From NCBI GenBank assembly GCA_045538175.1, contig JAZSQZ010000080.1, positions 1-6,356 of the forward strand: 6,356 nt of DNA, in the 5' to 3' direction. This stretch comes from JAZSQZ01 sp045538175 (GTDB taxonomy: Bacteria; Bacillota; Clostridia; Christensenellales; UBA1242). A model generated the notes under the pieces. It saw only the letters and a program-made list of their open reading frames with translations. It was not told where the DNA came from and made no database searches. Every line of letters starts with the position of its first letter. Within the stretch, counting starts at the first letter, position 1. A program made the translations under genes and the position numbers. Positions 1 to 6,195 of the stretch are shown here, piece by piece.

Positions 1-1203
1 CTCTATACAATGAATAACTTCAGGACTTCCTTTGTACTTCTTAGCAAGATCAACACCAATTTGAATATGTGTGCCTTCAATTTCAAAGTCAAGTGCTTTA
101 CCAATATCGTGTAATAATGCACCACGTTTTGCAACTTTAACATTTGCACCAATTTCGCTTGCAAGTAAGCCAGCTAAATGACAAACTTCCAAACTATGTT
201 TAAGAGCATTTTGGCCATAACTTGTACGGTATTTAAGGCGACCAAGTGTTTTTACAATTTCAGGATGCAAACCTACAATACCTGACTCATAAACAGCATT
301 TTCACCAGCTTCTTTGATAGAAGAATCAACATCTCTTTGTGCTTTTTCTACTAATTCTTCAATTCTTGCTGGATGAATTCTGCCATCCATAATAAGTTTT
401 TCAAGAGAAATTCTTGCAACTTCTCTTCTAATTGGATCAAAACTAGATAATACAACTGCTTCAGGAGTATCATCAATAATTAAATCAACACCTGTTGCAT
501 TTTCGATTGCACGAATATTTCTTCCTTCACGACCAATAATTCTTCCCTTCATATCATCGTTTGGAAGTGGAACAACTGTAACAGTAACTTCTGATGTATT
601 GTCAGTTGCACATTTTTGAATTGCAAGAGTAACAATTTCTTTTGCTTTCTTATCAGCAGTATCTCTTGCTTCTTGTTCCATTTGGCGAATAAGTGTTGCT
701 GAATCGTGTTTTGCTTCATCAACAAACTTATCAATAAGTGATTGTTTTGCTTCTTCTTTTGTAAGCTTTGCAATTTTTTCTAATTCAGAAACCATTTTTG
801 AATTAAGAGCCATGGTTTCTTCTTTAACTTTTTCTAATTGTTCTTCTTTTTGTTTTAATTCGTTTTGAGCATTTTCAAGATTTTCAATCTTTTTATCAAG
901 ACCTTCTTCTTTTTTTGCTAAGTTTTCTTCGTGTTGCAAAATTCTATTTTCTGCACGAGAAACTTCCATTCTTCTCTCAGCAATTTCTTCGTCACATTTT
1001 GTTTTTAATGCATGAATTTCTTCTTTTGCTTCAAGAATCGCTTCTTTCTTTGCTGTTTTGGCTTCAGCATAAGCGTTTTCCAATATCTTCGCTGCGTTAT
1101 TCTTGTTTTTGCTTGTTCTTCTAGATGATAGATAAAGGGCTAAAAAACACCCTCCAAGCAAACCAACTATAACGGCAACTATGATAAATCCCCAATGTAT
1201 CAT
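1..1203 (-). CDS. rny: Ribonuclease Y (RNase Y), N-terminal 401 residues; 3' end beyond window
   Basis: RNase Y is the membrane-anchored endoribonuclease that starts bulk mRNA decay in many Firmicutes. The frame is open from the ATG at 1203 to base 1 without a stop. Domains seen in order: an N-terminal membrane helix (about residues 5-24) followed by an Arg/Lys-rich stretch, so the body is cytoplasmic; a long charged, Glu/Lys/Ala-rich coiled coil (about 35-190); a KH RNA-binding domain with its GxxG loop in GRIIGREGRN (220-229); and an HD phosphohydrolase domain with H336 in ALKHSLEV and the metal-binding pair H365-D366 in LLHDIGKA. Family members are usually about 510-520 residues, so roughly 115 C-terminal residues lie outside. 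The start is supported by AAAAGGA ending 10 nt upstream and by the helix beginning at once. The gene is separated from thiI by a terminator and has its own predicted promoter. Identification is essentially certain. Confidence 0.97.
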   Translation of the reverse strand, partial: MIHWGFIIVAVIVGLLGGCFLALYLSSRRTSKNKNNAAKILENAYAEAKTAKKEAILEAKEEIHALKTKCDEEIAERRMEVSRAENRILQHEENLAKKEEGLDKKIENLENAQNELKQKEEQLEKVKEETMALNSKMVSELEKIAKLTKEEAKQSLIDKFVDEAKHDSATLIRQMEQEARDTADKKAKEIVTLAIQKCATDNTSEVTVTVVPLPNDDMKGRIIGREGRNIRAIENATGVDLIIDDTPEAVVLSSFDPIRREVARISLEKLIMDGRIHPARIEELVEKAQRDVDSSIKEAGENAVYESGIVGLHPEIVKTLGRLKYRTSYGQNALKHSLEVCHLAGLLASEIGANVKVAKRGALLHDIGKALDFEIEGTHIQIGVDLAKKYKGSPEVIHCIE

Positions 1204-1366
1204 TTTACCGTTTTCCTTTTATATTAAATTTATTTTTAAATCCTTAATGGATTTTTAATTATAAATCAACTATTGAAAGTAAATTTGATTAGAATTACTA
1301 CCCCAATTAAATATATCTTAAGGAAGCAAGCTTAAAAAACTACTTCCAATAACTTATTTTATAACT
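1204..1366 (-). promoter_or_regulatory. Predicted long 5' untranslated leader of rny
   Basis: About 163 nt separate the predicted transcription start (near 1366) from the rny ATG. No ORF with a convincing ribosome site is visible here. Three short inverted repeats are present: 1340-1347 with 1322-1329 (five Watson-Crick pairs, then U-G, A-U and G-U, 10-nt loop); 1285-1290 with 1264-1269 (6 bp, 15-nt loop); and 1249-1254 with 1238-1243 (6 bp, 5-nt loop). The Shine-Dalgarno AAAAGGA lies at 1220-1214. I recognise no T-box or named riboswitch motif. At this AT content short hairpins also arise by chance, so a regulatory role is only inferred from the leader's length. Confidence 0.4.
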
Positions 1367-1373
1367 AACTATA

Positions 1374-1402
1374 ATTTTACATTAAAAAAAAAGACTTGTC
1401 AA
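1374..1402 (-). promoter_or_regulatory. Predicted sigma-A promoter for rny
   Basis: On the minus strand a perfect -35 box TTGACA (1402-1397) is followed by a 17-nt spacer (1396-1380) and a -10 box TAAAAT (1379-1374, five of six consensus bases). Spacing is ideal, and the predicted start is about 1366. The spacer is mostly the nine-T run of the thiI terminator, and the -35 box lies in the 3' arm of that terminator's stem. It is the only good match I see between thiI and rny, and it lies downstream of a terminator, where rny needs its own promoter. Confidence 0.75.
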
Positions 1403-1441
1403 ATAATCCTATATGTATTATAGATATTATTTTTCAAGTCT
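1384..1441 (-). terminator. Rho-independent terminator after thiI
   Basis: An imperfect inverted repeat pairs 1426-1441 with 1392-1407: 7 bp at the base (AGACTTG/CAAGTCT), two mismatches, then 7 more pairs. A further 5 bp (1419-1423 with 1409-1413) lie around a 5-nt loop. On the minus strand the stem is followed directly by a T-run (nine T including the closing base, 1392-1384). It begins 9 nt after the thiI stop codon. The opposite strand has no comparable T-run after the stem, so it should act only on minus-strand transcription. Its last bases double as the rny promoter. Confidence 0.88.
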
Positions 1442-1450
1442 AAATTGTTT

Positions 1451-2608
1451 TTAATTGATTTTTATTAACTCAATATTTGCTATTGCATCACTGATTAAAC
1501 TTTCTACATCTAAAACTTTTTCGTTTTCGATAATTTTTTGCATTTTAGGTTTTGTAACAGGACTATCTGGCAAGAAAACGCTACAGCAATCTTCATATGG
1601 AAGAATTGATGTTTCGTATGTGCCGATATCTTGAGAGATTTTCATTATATCAATTTTATCCATTGCTATAAGTGGTCTAAAGATAGGAATATCTTTGCCT
1701 GCGTCATTTGTAACAAATATACTCTCTAATGTTTGACTTGCAACTTGACCCAAACTTTCACCGGTAATCAAGGCCCAACAACCATTTTTCTCTGCAACTC
1801 TTTGAGAAATCTTCATCATAAATCTTCTAACCATTGTAACCATATAATCGTCGTCACAATTTTTGTGAATTTCTTCCTGAATTTTTGTAAAAGGAACAAC
1901 AAAAAGATTTATATTACCAACATAATTTTTTAAAAGTTTTGCTAGATCTACAACTTTTTGTTTTGCTTGTTCGCTTGTATATGGATAACTATGGAAATGA
2001 ATGGCACTTAGTGTTACTCCCCTTTTAGCAATTTGATATCCAGCAACAGGACTATCAATTCCACCGCTTAGAAGCAACATTACCCTGCCAGCAGTTCCTG
2101 TTGGCATACCACCAACACAAGCAATTTTTTCGTAATAAATATAGGTTTTTTTGCTTTCTCTAATATCTATATTTAATGTGGTTTCTGGGTTGTGAACATC
2201 AACTTTTATACCTGGATTGTTTTTTAAGACAATTCCACCAATCATGGCTGAAAACTCTGTAGATTGCATAGGGAAAGATTTGTCTGCTCTTTTTGTTTCT
2301 ACCTTAAATGTATTTGTGTTTATTGTAATATTGGCACAAATCTCTTTTATTTTATCAATATTAGTATCAATTTCATAAGCAACACTTAGATTGACTGTTC
2401 CAAAAACGGTTTTTACTCTTTCAATAATATCCATTTTATCAACTTCATCAAAATCGCTAATAATAATCCTTCCAGATGTTTTAACTATTGAAAGATTTAT
2501 TCCATTGAGTTTCTTTTTTATATTATTAAACAATGTCTTTTCAAAAAAGCCATAATTTTTGCCTTTTAAAAAAATCTCACCAAATCTTACTAAAATTACT
2601 TCTTTCAT
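1451..2608 (-). CDS. thiI: tRNA 4-thiouridine synthase ThiI (tRNA sulfurtransferase), short form without rhodanese domain
   Basis: ThiI adenylates uridine 8 of tRNA and replaces its oxygen with sulfur, giving 4-thiouridine; in some bacteria it also serves thiazole synthesis. The protein has 385 residues. It has the N-terminal ferredoxin-like region starting VRFGEIFLKGKN, a THUMP tRNA-binding domain (about 60-165), and a PP-loop ATP pyrophosphatase domain with SGGIDSP at 181-187 and TGESLGQVASQT at 282-293. Near the end, YEDCCSVF carries the Cys pair C341-C342, matching the position of the conserved catalytic cysteine. The chain stops soon after, so the C-terminal rhodanese domain of the roughly 480-residue E. 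coli protein is absent, as in Bacillus ThiI. In that case a dedicated desulfurase hands sulfur over directly, and such a gene lies 9 nt upstream here. AGAGGA ends 5 nt before the ATG. No thiamine genes are in view, so tRNA thiolation is the likelier role. Confidence 0.96.
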   Translation of the reverse strand: MKEVILVRFGEIFLKGKNYGFFEKTLFNNIKKKLNGINLSIVKTSGRIIISDFDEVDKMDIIERVKTVFGTVNLSVAYEIDTNIDKIKEICANITINTNTFKVETKRADKSFPMQSTEFSAMIGGIVLKNNPGIKVDVHNPETTLNIDIRESKKTYIYYEKIACVGGMPTGTAGRVMLLLSGGIDSPVAGYQIAKRGVTLSAIHFHSYPYTSEQAKQKVVDLAKLLKNYVGNINLFVVPFTKIQEEIHKNCDDDYMVTMVRRFMMKISQRVAEKNGCWALITGESLGQVASQTLESIFVTNDAGKDIPIFRPLIAMDKIDIMKISQDIGTYETSILPYEDCCSVFLPDSPVTKPKMQKIIENEKVLDVESLISDAIANIELIKIN

Positions 2609-2613
2609 ACTAT

Positions 2614-2620
2614 TCCTCTA
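2614..2620 (-). promoter_or_regulatory. Ribosome binding site of thiI overlapping the desulfurase stop codon
   Basis: On the minus strand AGAGGA occupies 2619-2614, 5 nt before the thiI ATG at 2608. The desulfurase stop TAG (2620-2618) shares two bases with it. Ribosomes ending on the first gene therefore finish on the thiI initiation site, which suggests translational coupling and roughly matched output of the two partners. Confidence 0.8.
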
Positions 2621-3745
2621 CATACTATATAATTTGTTTACTGCTTCAACAAGTTTTCCTGCTGCAATAATGATTTCTTCTTTTGTGTTATAAATTCCAA
2701 AACTTATTCTAATTGAACCTTGAATTTCACTCTTGTTTCTACCTATCTCTTCTAAAACCCTGTTTCCAACTTTACTTGCTGAACAAGCAGACCCTGTGCC
2801 TATGATTATATTATCTTGTTCCAACATATGCAAAACAGTTTCTCCCCTTATACCCGGAAAAGACAGACTCAAAATATAAGGGACACCATTTTCACAATTT
2901 ACTATCATTTTTTCCTGAATAGGTTTTAATTGTTCCAAAAATGTGTTCTTAAGTTCTTGGTATAAATCATAATTTTCTTTTTGATTTTTATATGTTTGTG
3001 TTGCCGCAAAATCTAGTGCCATAATACCTGCCGTATTATATGTACCAGACCTAAAATTGTTCTCTTGACCACCACCAAATGTTACAGGTTTTAAGTGAAC
3101 TTTTTTTGAAAAATACAATGCACCAACACCTTTTGGCCCATAAATTTTATGTGCGCTAATTGTGCACGAATCTACGCCCCAACCCCTTAAATCAATAGGT
3201 ACTTTACAGAAGCCCTGAACAGCATCAATATGAAGCACTGCAGACGGACAAGTTTTAACCATCTCTTGTTTAACGGCTTTAATTGGGTTTATAGCGCCCG
3301 TTTCGTTGCTTACCAACATTAGTGAGACAAAACAAACATTGCCATTTAGGAGTGATTTAAAATGCTCAAAATCAATTTCACCATTCTCATTTAATGCTAT
3401 AAATTTTACATCAAAACCTTTTGATTTTAAGTCAAGCGCACAGTTATAAACTGACGGATGTTCGCCAGAACTAAAGATATAAGTTCCTTGTTTTTTAAGT
3501 AAAGAACCATAAATTGCAAGATTGTTTGCTTCAGTTGCTCCACTTGTAAAAACAACTTTACCGTCGGGTTCTCCATGCAGAATTTTTATAATATTTTCAC
3601 GAACCTTATTAAATTCTTGTTGCAAAGAAAATCCTTGCTTATACATAGCAGAAGGATTAAAAAAAATCTCACTATTGTACTTTGAAATAATTTCGTTACA
3701 TTTTTCGTATGCCTTTGTTGTGGCTGCATTATCTAAATAAATCAT
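2618..3745 (-). CDS. nifS: Cysteine desulfurase, NifS/IscS family (PLP-dependent), probable sulfur donor to ThiI
   Basis: This enzyme takes sulfur from L-cysteine as a protein persulfide and releases alanine, using pyridoxal phosphate. From the ATG at 3745 it has 375 residues. The N-terminus MIYLDNAATT is typical of the family. Other landmarks are TSGATEANN (67-75), H96 in GEHPS, D174 and Q177 in HIDAVQ, the PLP-binding K200 in SAHKIYGPKG, FRSGT (231-235), and the persulfide-forming C321 in TGSACSAS. A TTG at 3766 in the same frame would add seven residues, but it lies in the preceding terminator and lacks a ribosome site; AAGGA just before the ATG fixes the start. Adjacency to a ThiI lacking rhodanese matches the Bacillus NifZ-ThiI pair, so tRNA 4-thiouridine is the inferred main use. 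A general role in Fe-S assembly cannot be excluded, since no scaffold gene (iscU, sufU) is visible. The symbol marks the family, not nitrogen fixation. Confidence 0.94.
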   Translation of the reverse strand: MIYLDNAATTKAYEKCNEIISKYNSEIFFNPSAMYKQGFSLQQEFNKVRENIIKILHGEPDGKVVFTSGATEANNLAIYGSLLKKQGTYIFSSGEHPSVYNCALDLKSKGFDVKFIALNENGEIDFEHFKSLLNGNVCFVSLMLVSNETGAINPIKAVKQEMVKTCPSAVLHIDAVQGFCKVPIDLRGWGVDSCTISAHKIYGPKGVGALYFSKKVHLKPVTFGGGQENNFRSGTYNTAGIMALDFAATQTYKNQKENYDLYQELKNTFLEQLKPIQEKMIVNCENGVPYILSLSFPGIRGETVLHMLEQDNIIIGTGSACSASKVGNRVLEEIGRNKSEIQGSIRISFGIYNTKEEIIIAAGKLVEAVNKLYSM

Positions 3746-3749
3746 AGTA

Positions 3750-3754
3750 TCCTT
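3750..3754 (-). promoter_or_regulatory. Shine-Dalgarno site fixing the desulfurase start
   Basis: AAGGA (3754-3750) ends 4 nt before the ATG at 3745. It supports that ATG over the in-frame TTG at 3766. It directly follows the TATAAT of the candidate promoter, so only transcripts that begin further upstream would contain it. Confidence 0.7.
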
Positions 3755-3763
3755 ATTATAACA
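3755..3763 (-). promoter_or_regulatory. Candidate extended -10 promoter for the desulfurase-thiI operon
   Basis: The minus strand reads TGTTATAAT, a perfect extended -10 (TGnTATAAT): TG at 3763-3762 and TATAAT at 3760-3755. No good -35 box exists at 16-18 nt; the best is TGTATA (3782-3777), with three of six matches. Extended -10 promoters can work with a weak -35. The predicted start falls near 3748, only about 3 nt before the ATG. The motif sits just downstream of the pheT terminator, where a promoter is expected, but its closeness to the start codon is unusual and chance is possible in AT-rich DNA. Confidence 0.5.
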
Positions 3764-3764
3764 C

Positions 3765-3794
3765 AAAAAAGTTCTATATACATAGAACTTTTTT
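3765..3794 (-). terminator. Rho-independent terminator after pheT, symmetrical
   Basis: A perfect 13-bp inverted repeat pairs 3765-3777 with 3782-3794 around a 4-nt loop (3778-3781). The core is AGTTCTAT/ATAGAACT and the outer part is A/T only, so six T follow the core on either strand. It starts 5 nt after the pheT stop codon and should end the pheST transcript. The symmetry would allow it to work in both directions, although no plus-strand gene needs it here. Confidence 0.88.
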
Positions 3795-3799
3795 ATAGT

Positions 3800-6175
3800 T
3801 TATATTTTTAATTCAATATTATTTTGTTTGAATTTCTCAATAACGGCTGTATGGAATTTTTCGATATCTTGAGTTGTTAAGTTTCTTTCCATACTATTTA
3901 CTTCATAGTGTAAAGTATAACTCTTTAACTCTTCATCTTCTTTTTCATAAATGTCTAATAATGAAACATTATAGCATAATTCTGTTTCGATATTATTTGC
4001 GTAACTTATAATATCTTTATATAGCATATTTTTTGGAATTAAGAAGTTGAAATCTAATTTTGTTGTTGGGAATTTTGCAATTGGAGCAAACTTAACATCT
4101 TTTGTTTTCAATCCAATTACTTCTGTGAAATTGATTTCACATACAGCAACTGCAGAATTTTTCTCAAGATTGTTTAATGTTACAGGATGCAACAAGTTAA
4201 TATTTCCAACAACCTTTCCACCAACTTTTATATTATAGAAGTTTACAGGATGATAATATTTTTCAGTATTTTCACCAATTTCCAATTCATAATCAGCTTT
4301 AATGATATAGCCAAACAAATAATCTACCATATTCTTTAATGATACAAGAAGTTCTTTTTCATCTCCTTGTTTTTTATAAAGAACAATACCCAAACTCTTT
4401 GTTTCATTAACAAGACCAGTTTCTTTATTTAAATCTTTAACTACTCTACCGATTTCAAATATTCCAATCTCATTTTGTGCGTTTTTATTATCATAAACAA
4501 CTTTTAATAAACTTGGAATAATTGTTGATCTAACTTTATCGTTATCCTTATTTATTGAGTTTACGCACCTAATAACGCTTGATGGTTCAATATCTAAAAT
4601 CTTGTTCATTTCAAGGTCATACCATAAATATGAATGAATTTCGTTTAGATTGTATCTATTTGCAAGATTATATTTTACATCATATTCAAGCTTAACATCT
4701 TTATTTAAAAGTGAAGGAATCAATGGTTGTTTCAATGTTTTAGGTGGAATATTATCATAGCCATAAACCCTTGCGATTTCCTCAATAATATCTGCTTTAC
4801 CTGAAATATCTTTTGTTGCCCTAAATGTAGGAACTTCTATTTCATATACACCATCTTTATTTCCTACAATATTAAATTGTAATTTTGTAAGAATATCTAT
4901 AATCCTTTCTTCTGGAATTTCTACGCCTATATATTTATCAATATATTCTTTTTCAATTTTAATATTGATTTTTGGATATTTATAATTATAAACATCAACA
5001 ATATCGCTAGAAATCTTAGCACCATCATCGTTTTTCTTTACCAAATAAACGTATCTAAGCAAAGCTGTTTTTGTAAGTTCTGGGTCCAACATTTTTTCAT
5101 ATCTTGCGCTACTTTCTGTTCTAAGTTTTAAGGCGGCAGCAGTTTTTCTTACAACTGCACCATCAAAACAAGCACTTTCGATTAAAACAGAAGTTGTATT
5201 GTCGTTGATTTCACTATTTTGACCACCCATAACACCAGCAACAGCAACAGGTTTTCCAGCTGATGTAATAACCATTGTTTTTGCTGGAAGTTCTCTATCA
5301 GTATCGTCAAGCGTTTTGAAATTTTCAGCTTTATCCAAATCTTTAACTTTAATATCTTTTACTATAGAATTGTCAAAAGCGTGCATTGGTTGACCAAGTT
5401 CTAACATAACATAGTTTGTAATATCAGCAAGAAGGTTTATACCACGCATACCACAATAATATAATCTAATTTGTGTATTCAAATCTGATTTGGTTTTTGT
5501 GATATTTTCCATATTTGCTGATGTATAACGATAACAACTCTTAGTGTCAACTGTAATATTTGTTTTTGTTTTTCCAGCAAAATTCTTTTCATCTTCAATT
5601 TGAAGTGGTTTTAATTCTCTACCAACAATAGCAGCAATTTCTCTTGCAATACCATAATGACCCCAAAGGTCAGGACGGTTTGTTAGTGATTTATTATCAA
5701 TTTCTATAATAACATCTTCAATATCTAAAACTTCTTTAATGTCTTTACCAAGTGGTGTGTTTTCGTCTAATTCAACAATGCCTGAGTGGTCATCATTGAT
5801 GCCAATTTCATCACCACCACAACACATACCATAGCTCTCAATTCCTGCAAGTTTTGCTTTACCTATAGTAATATCGCCAAGTTTAGCACCAACTTTTGCA
5901 AGTGCTGTAACAAGACCAACTCTAACATTAGGTGCACCACAAACAATTTGTAAAACTTCATCACCAGCATCAACTTGAAGTAGGTGCAATTTTTTGCTGT
6001 TTTCAACCGGTTTCACATCGATAATTTTTGCAGTTACAACGCCGCTTAGGTCTCTACCCTTATACTCAATTCCTTCAACTTCAGCACAAGACATAGTAAA
6101 CTTGTTTACAAGATTTTCTACGTCGATACCCGATAAGTCAACGAAATTTTTAATCCAATTTAATGAAATATACAT
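3800..6175 (-). CDS. pheT: Phenylalanyl-tRNA synthetase beta subunit
   Basis: PheT joins PheS in the cytoplasmic alpha2-beta2 enzyme that charges tRNA-Phe, and it holds the editing site that removes mischarged tyrosine. At 791 residues it is full length (family about 790-805). Regions in order: N-terminus MYISLNWIKNFVDL; an EMAP-like tRNA-binding domain (about 42-150, with VVTAKIIDVKPVENSKKLHL and IVCGAPNVR); the B3/B4 editing region (about 210-400) with LADITNYVMLELGQPMHAFD at 249-268 and AVAGVMGG at 311-318; the B5 domain (about 405-475) ending in EEIARVYGYDNIP; the inactive synthetase-like core (about 480-690); and a C-terminal ferredoxin-fold anticodon-binding domain (about 697-791, from APIAKFPTTKLDFNFLIP). 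No disruption is seen. AAGGAG lies 13 nt before the ATG, a slightly long spacing. It is co-transcribed with pheS and is followed by a strong terminator. Confidence 0.97.
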   Translation of the reverse strand: MYISLNWIKNFVDLSGIDVENLVNKFTMSCAEVEGIEYKGRDLSGVVTAKIIDVKPVENSKKLHLLQVDAGDEVLQIVCGAPNVRVGLVTALAKVGAKLGDITIGKAKLAGIESYGMCCGGDEIGINDDHSGIVELDENTPLGKDIKEVLDIEDVIIEIDNKSLTNRPDLWGHYGIAREIAAIVGRELKPLQIEDEKNFAGKTKTNITVDTKSCYRYTSANMENITKTKSDLNTQIRLYYCGMRGINLLADITNYVMLELGQPMHAFDNSIVKDIKVKDLDKAENFKTLDDTDRELPAKTMVITSAGKPVAVAGVMGGQNSEINDNTTSVLIESACFDGAVVRKTAAALKLRTESSARYEKMLDPELTKTALLRYVYLVKKNDDGAKISSDIVDVYNYKYPKINIKIEKEYIDKYIGVEIPEERIIDILTKLQFNIVGNKDGVYEIEVPTFRATKDISGKADIIEEIARVYGYDNIPPKTLKQPLIPSLLNKDVKLEYDVKYNLANRYNLNEIHSYLWYDLEMNKILDIEPSSVIRCVNSINKDNDKVRSTIIPSLLKVVYDNKNAQNEIGIFEIGRVVKDLNKETGLVNETKSLGIVLYKKQGDEKELLVSLKNMVDYLFGYIIKADYELEIGENTEKYYHPVNFYNIKVGGKVVGNINLLHPVTLNNLEKNSAVAVCEINFTEVIGLKTKDVKFAPIAKFPTTKLDFNFLIPKNMLYKDIISYANNIETELCYNVSLLDIYEKEDEELKSYTLHYEVNSMERNLTTQDIEKFHTAVIEKFKQNNIELKI

Positions 6176-6188
6176 AACTCTTACTTTT

Positions 6189-6195
6189 CTCCTTA
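6189..6195 (-). promoter_or_regulatory. Ribosome binding site of pheT overlapping the pheS stop codon
   Basis: On the minus strand AAGGAG (6194-6189) shares two bases with the pheS stop TAA (6195-6193). The pheT ATG follows 13 nt after the site, longer than the usual 5-9 nt. The layout fits translational coupling of the two synthetase subunits. Confidence 0.7.

Noticed and set aside
549..773. Minus-strand open frame inside rny, rich in Lys, Gln and Leu
   Set aside because: It is an out-of-frame reading of the RNase Y coiled-coil and KH-linker coding sequence; its low-complexity composition reflects the Gln/Lys/Glu codons of the real frame.
915..1124. Plus-strand open frame of 69 codons opposite rny
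   Set aside because: It is antisense to the RNase Y coiled coil, and its Phe/Leu-rich product is the complement of Lys/Glu codons. There is no sign of independent coding. The plus-strand frames opposite thiI, the desulfurase and pheT were dismissed for the same reason.
1141..1203. Possible lipoprotein signal (LGGC at residues 16-19) in RNase Y
   Set aside because: The N-terminus lacks the positive charges of a signal peptide, the -3 to -1 residues fit a lipobox poorly, and RNase Y is known as a membrane-anchored cytoplasmic protein. The Cys is simply part of the membrane helix.
1204..1366. T-box or metabolite riboswitch upstream of rny
   Set aside because: I see no T-box sequence, specifier-loop layout or conserved riboswitch core, and no terminator between the hairpins and the ATG.
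3746..3766. In-frame TTG start adding seven residues to the desulfurase
   Set aside because: The TTG lies in the T-run side of the pheT terminator, has no ribosome site, and the extra residues precede the family's typical MIYLDNAATT start. The ATG at 3745 has AAGGA 4 nt upstream.
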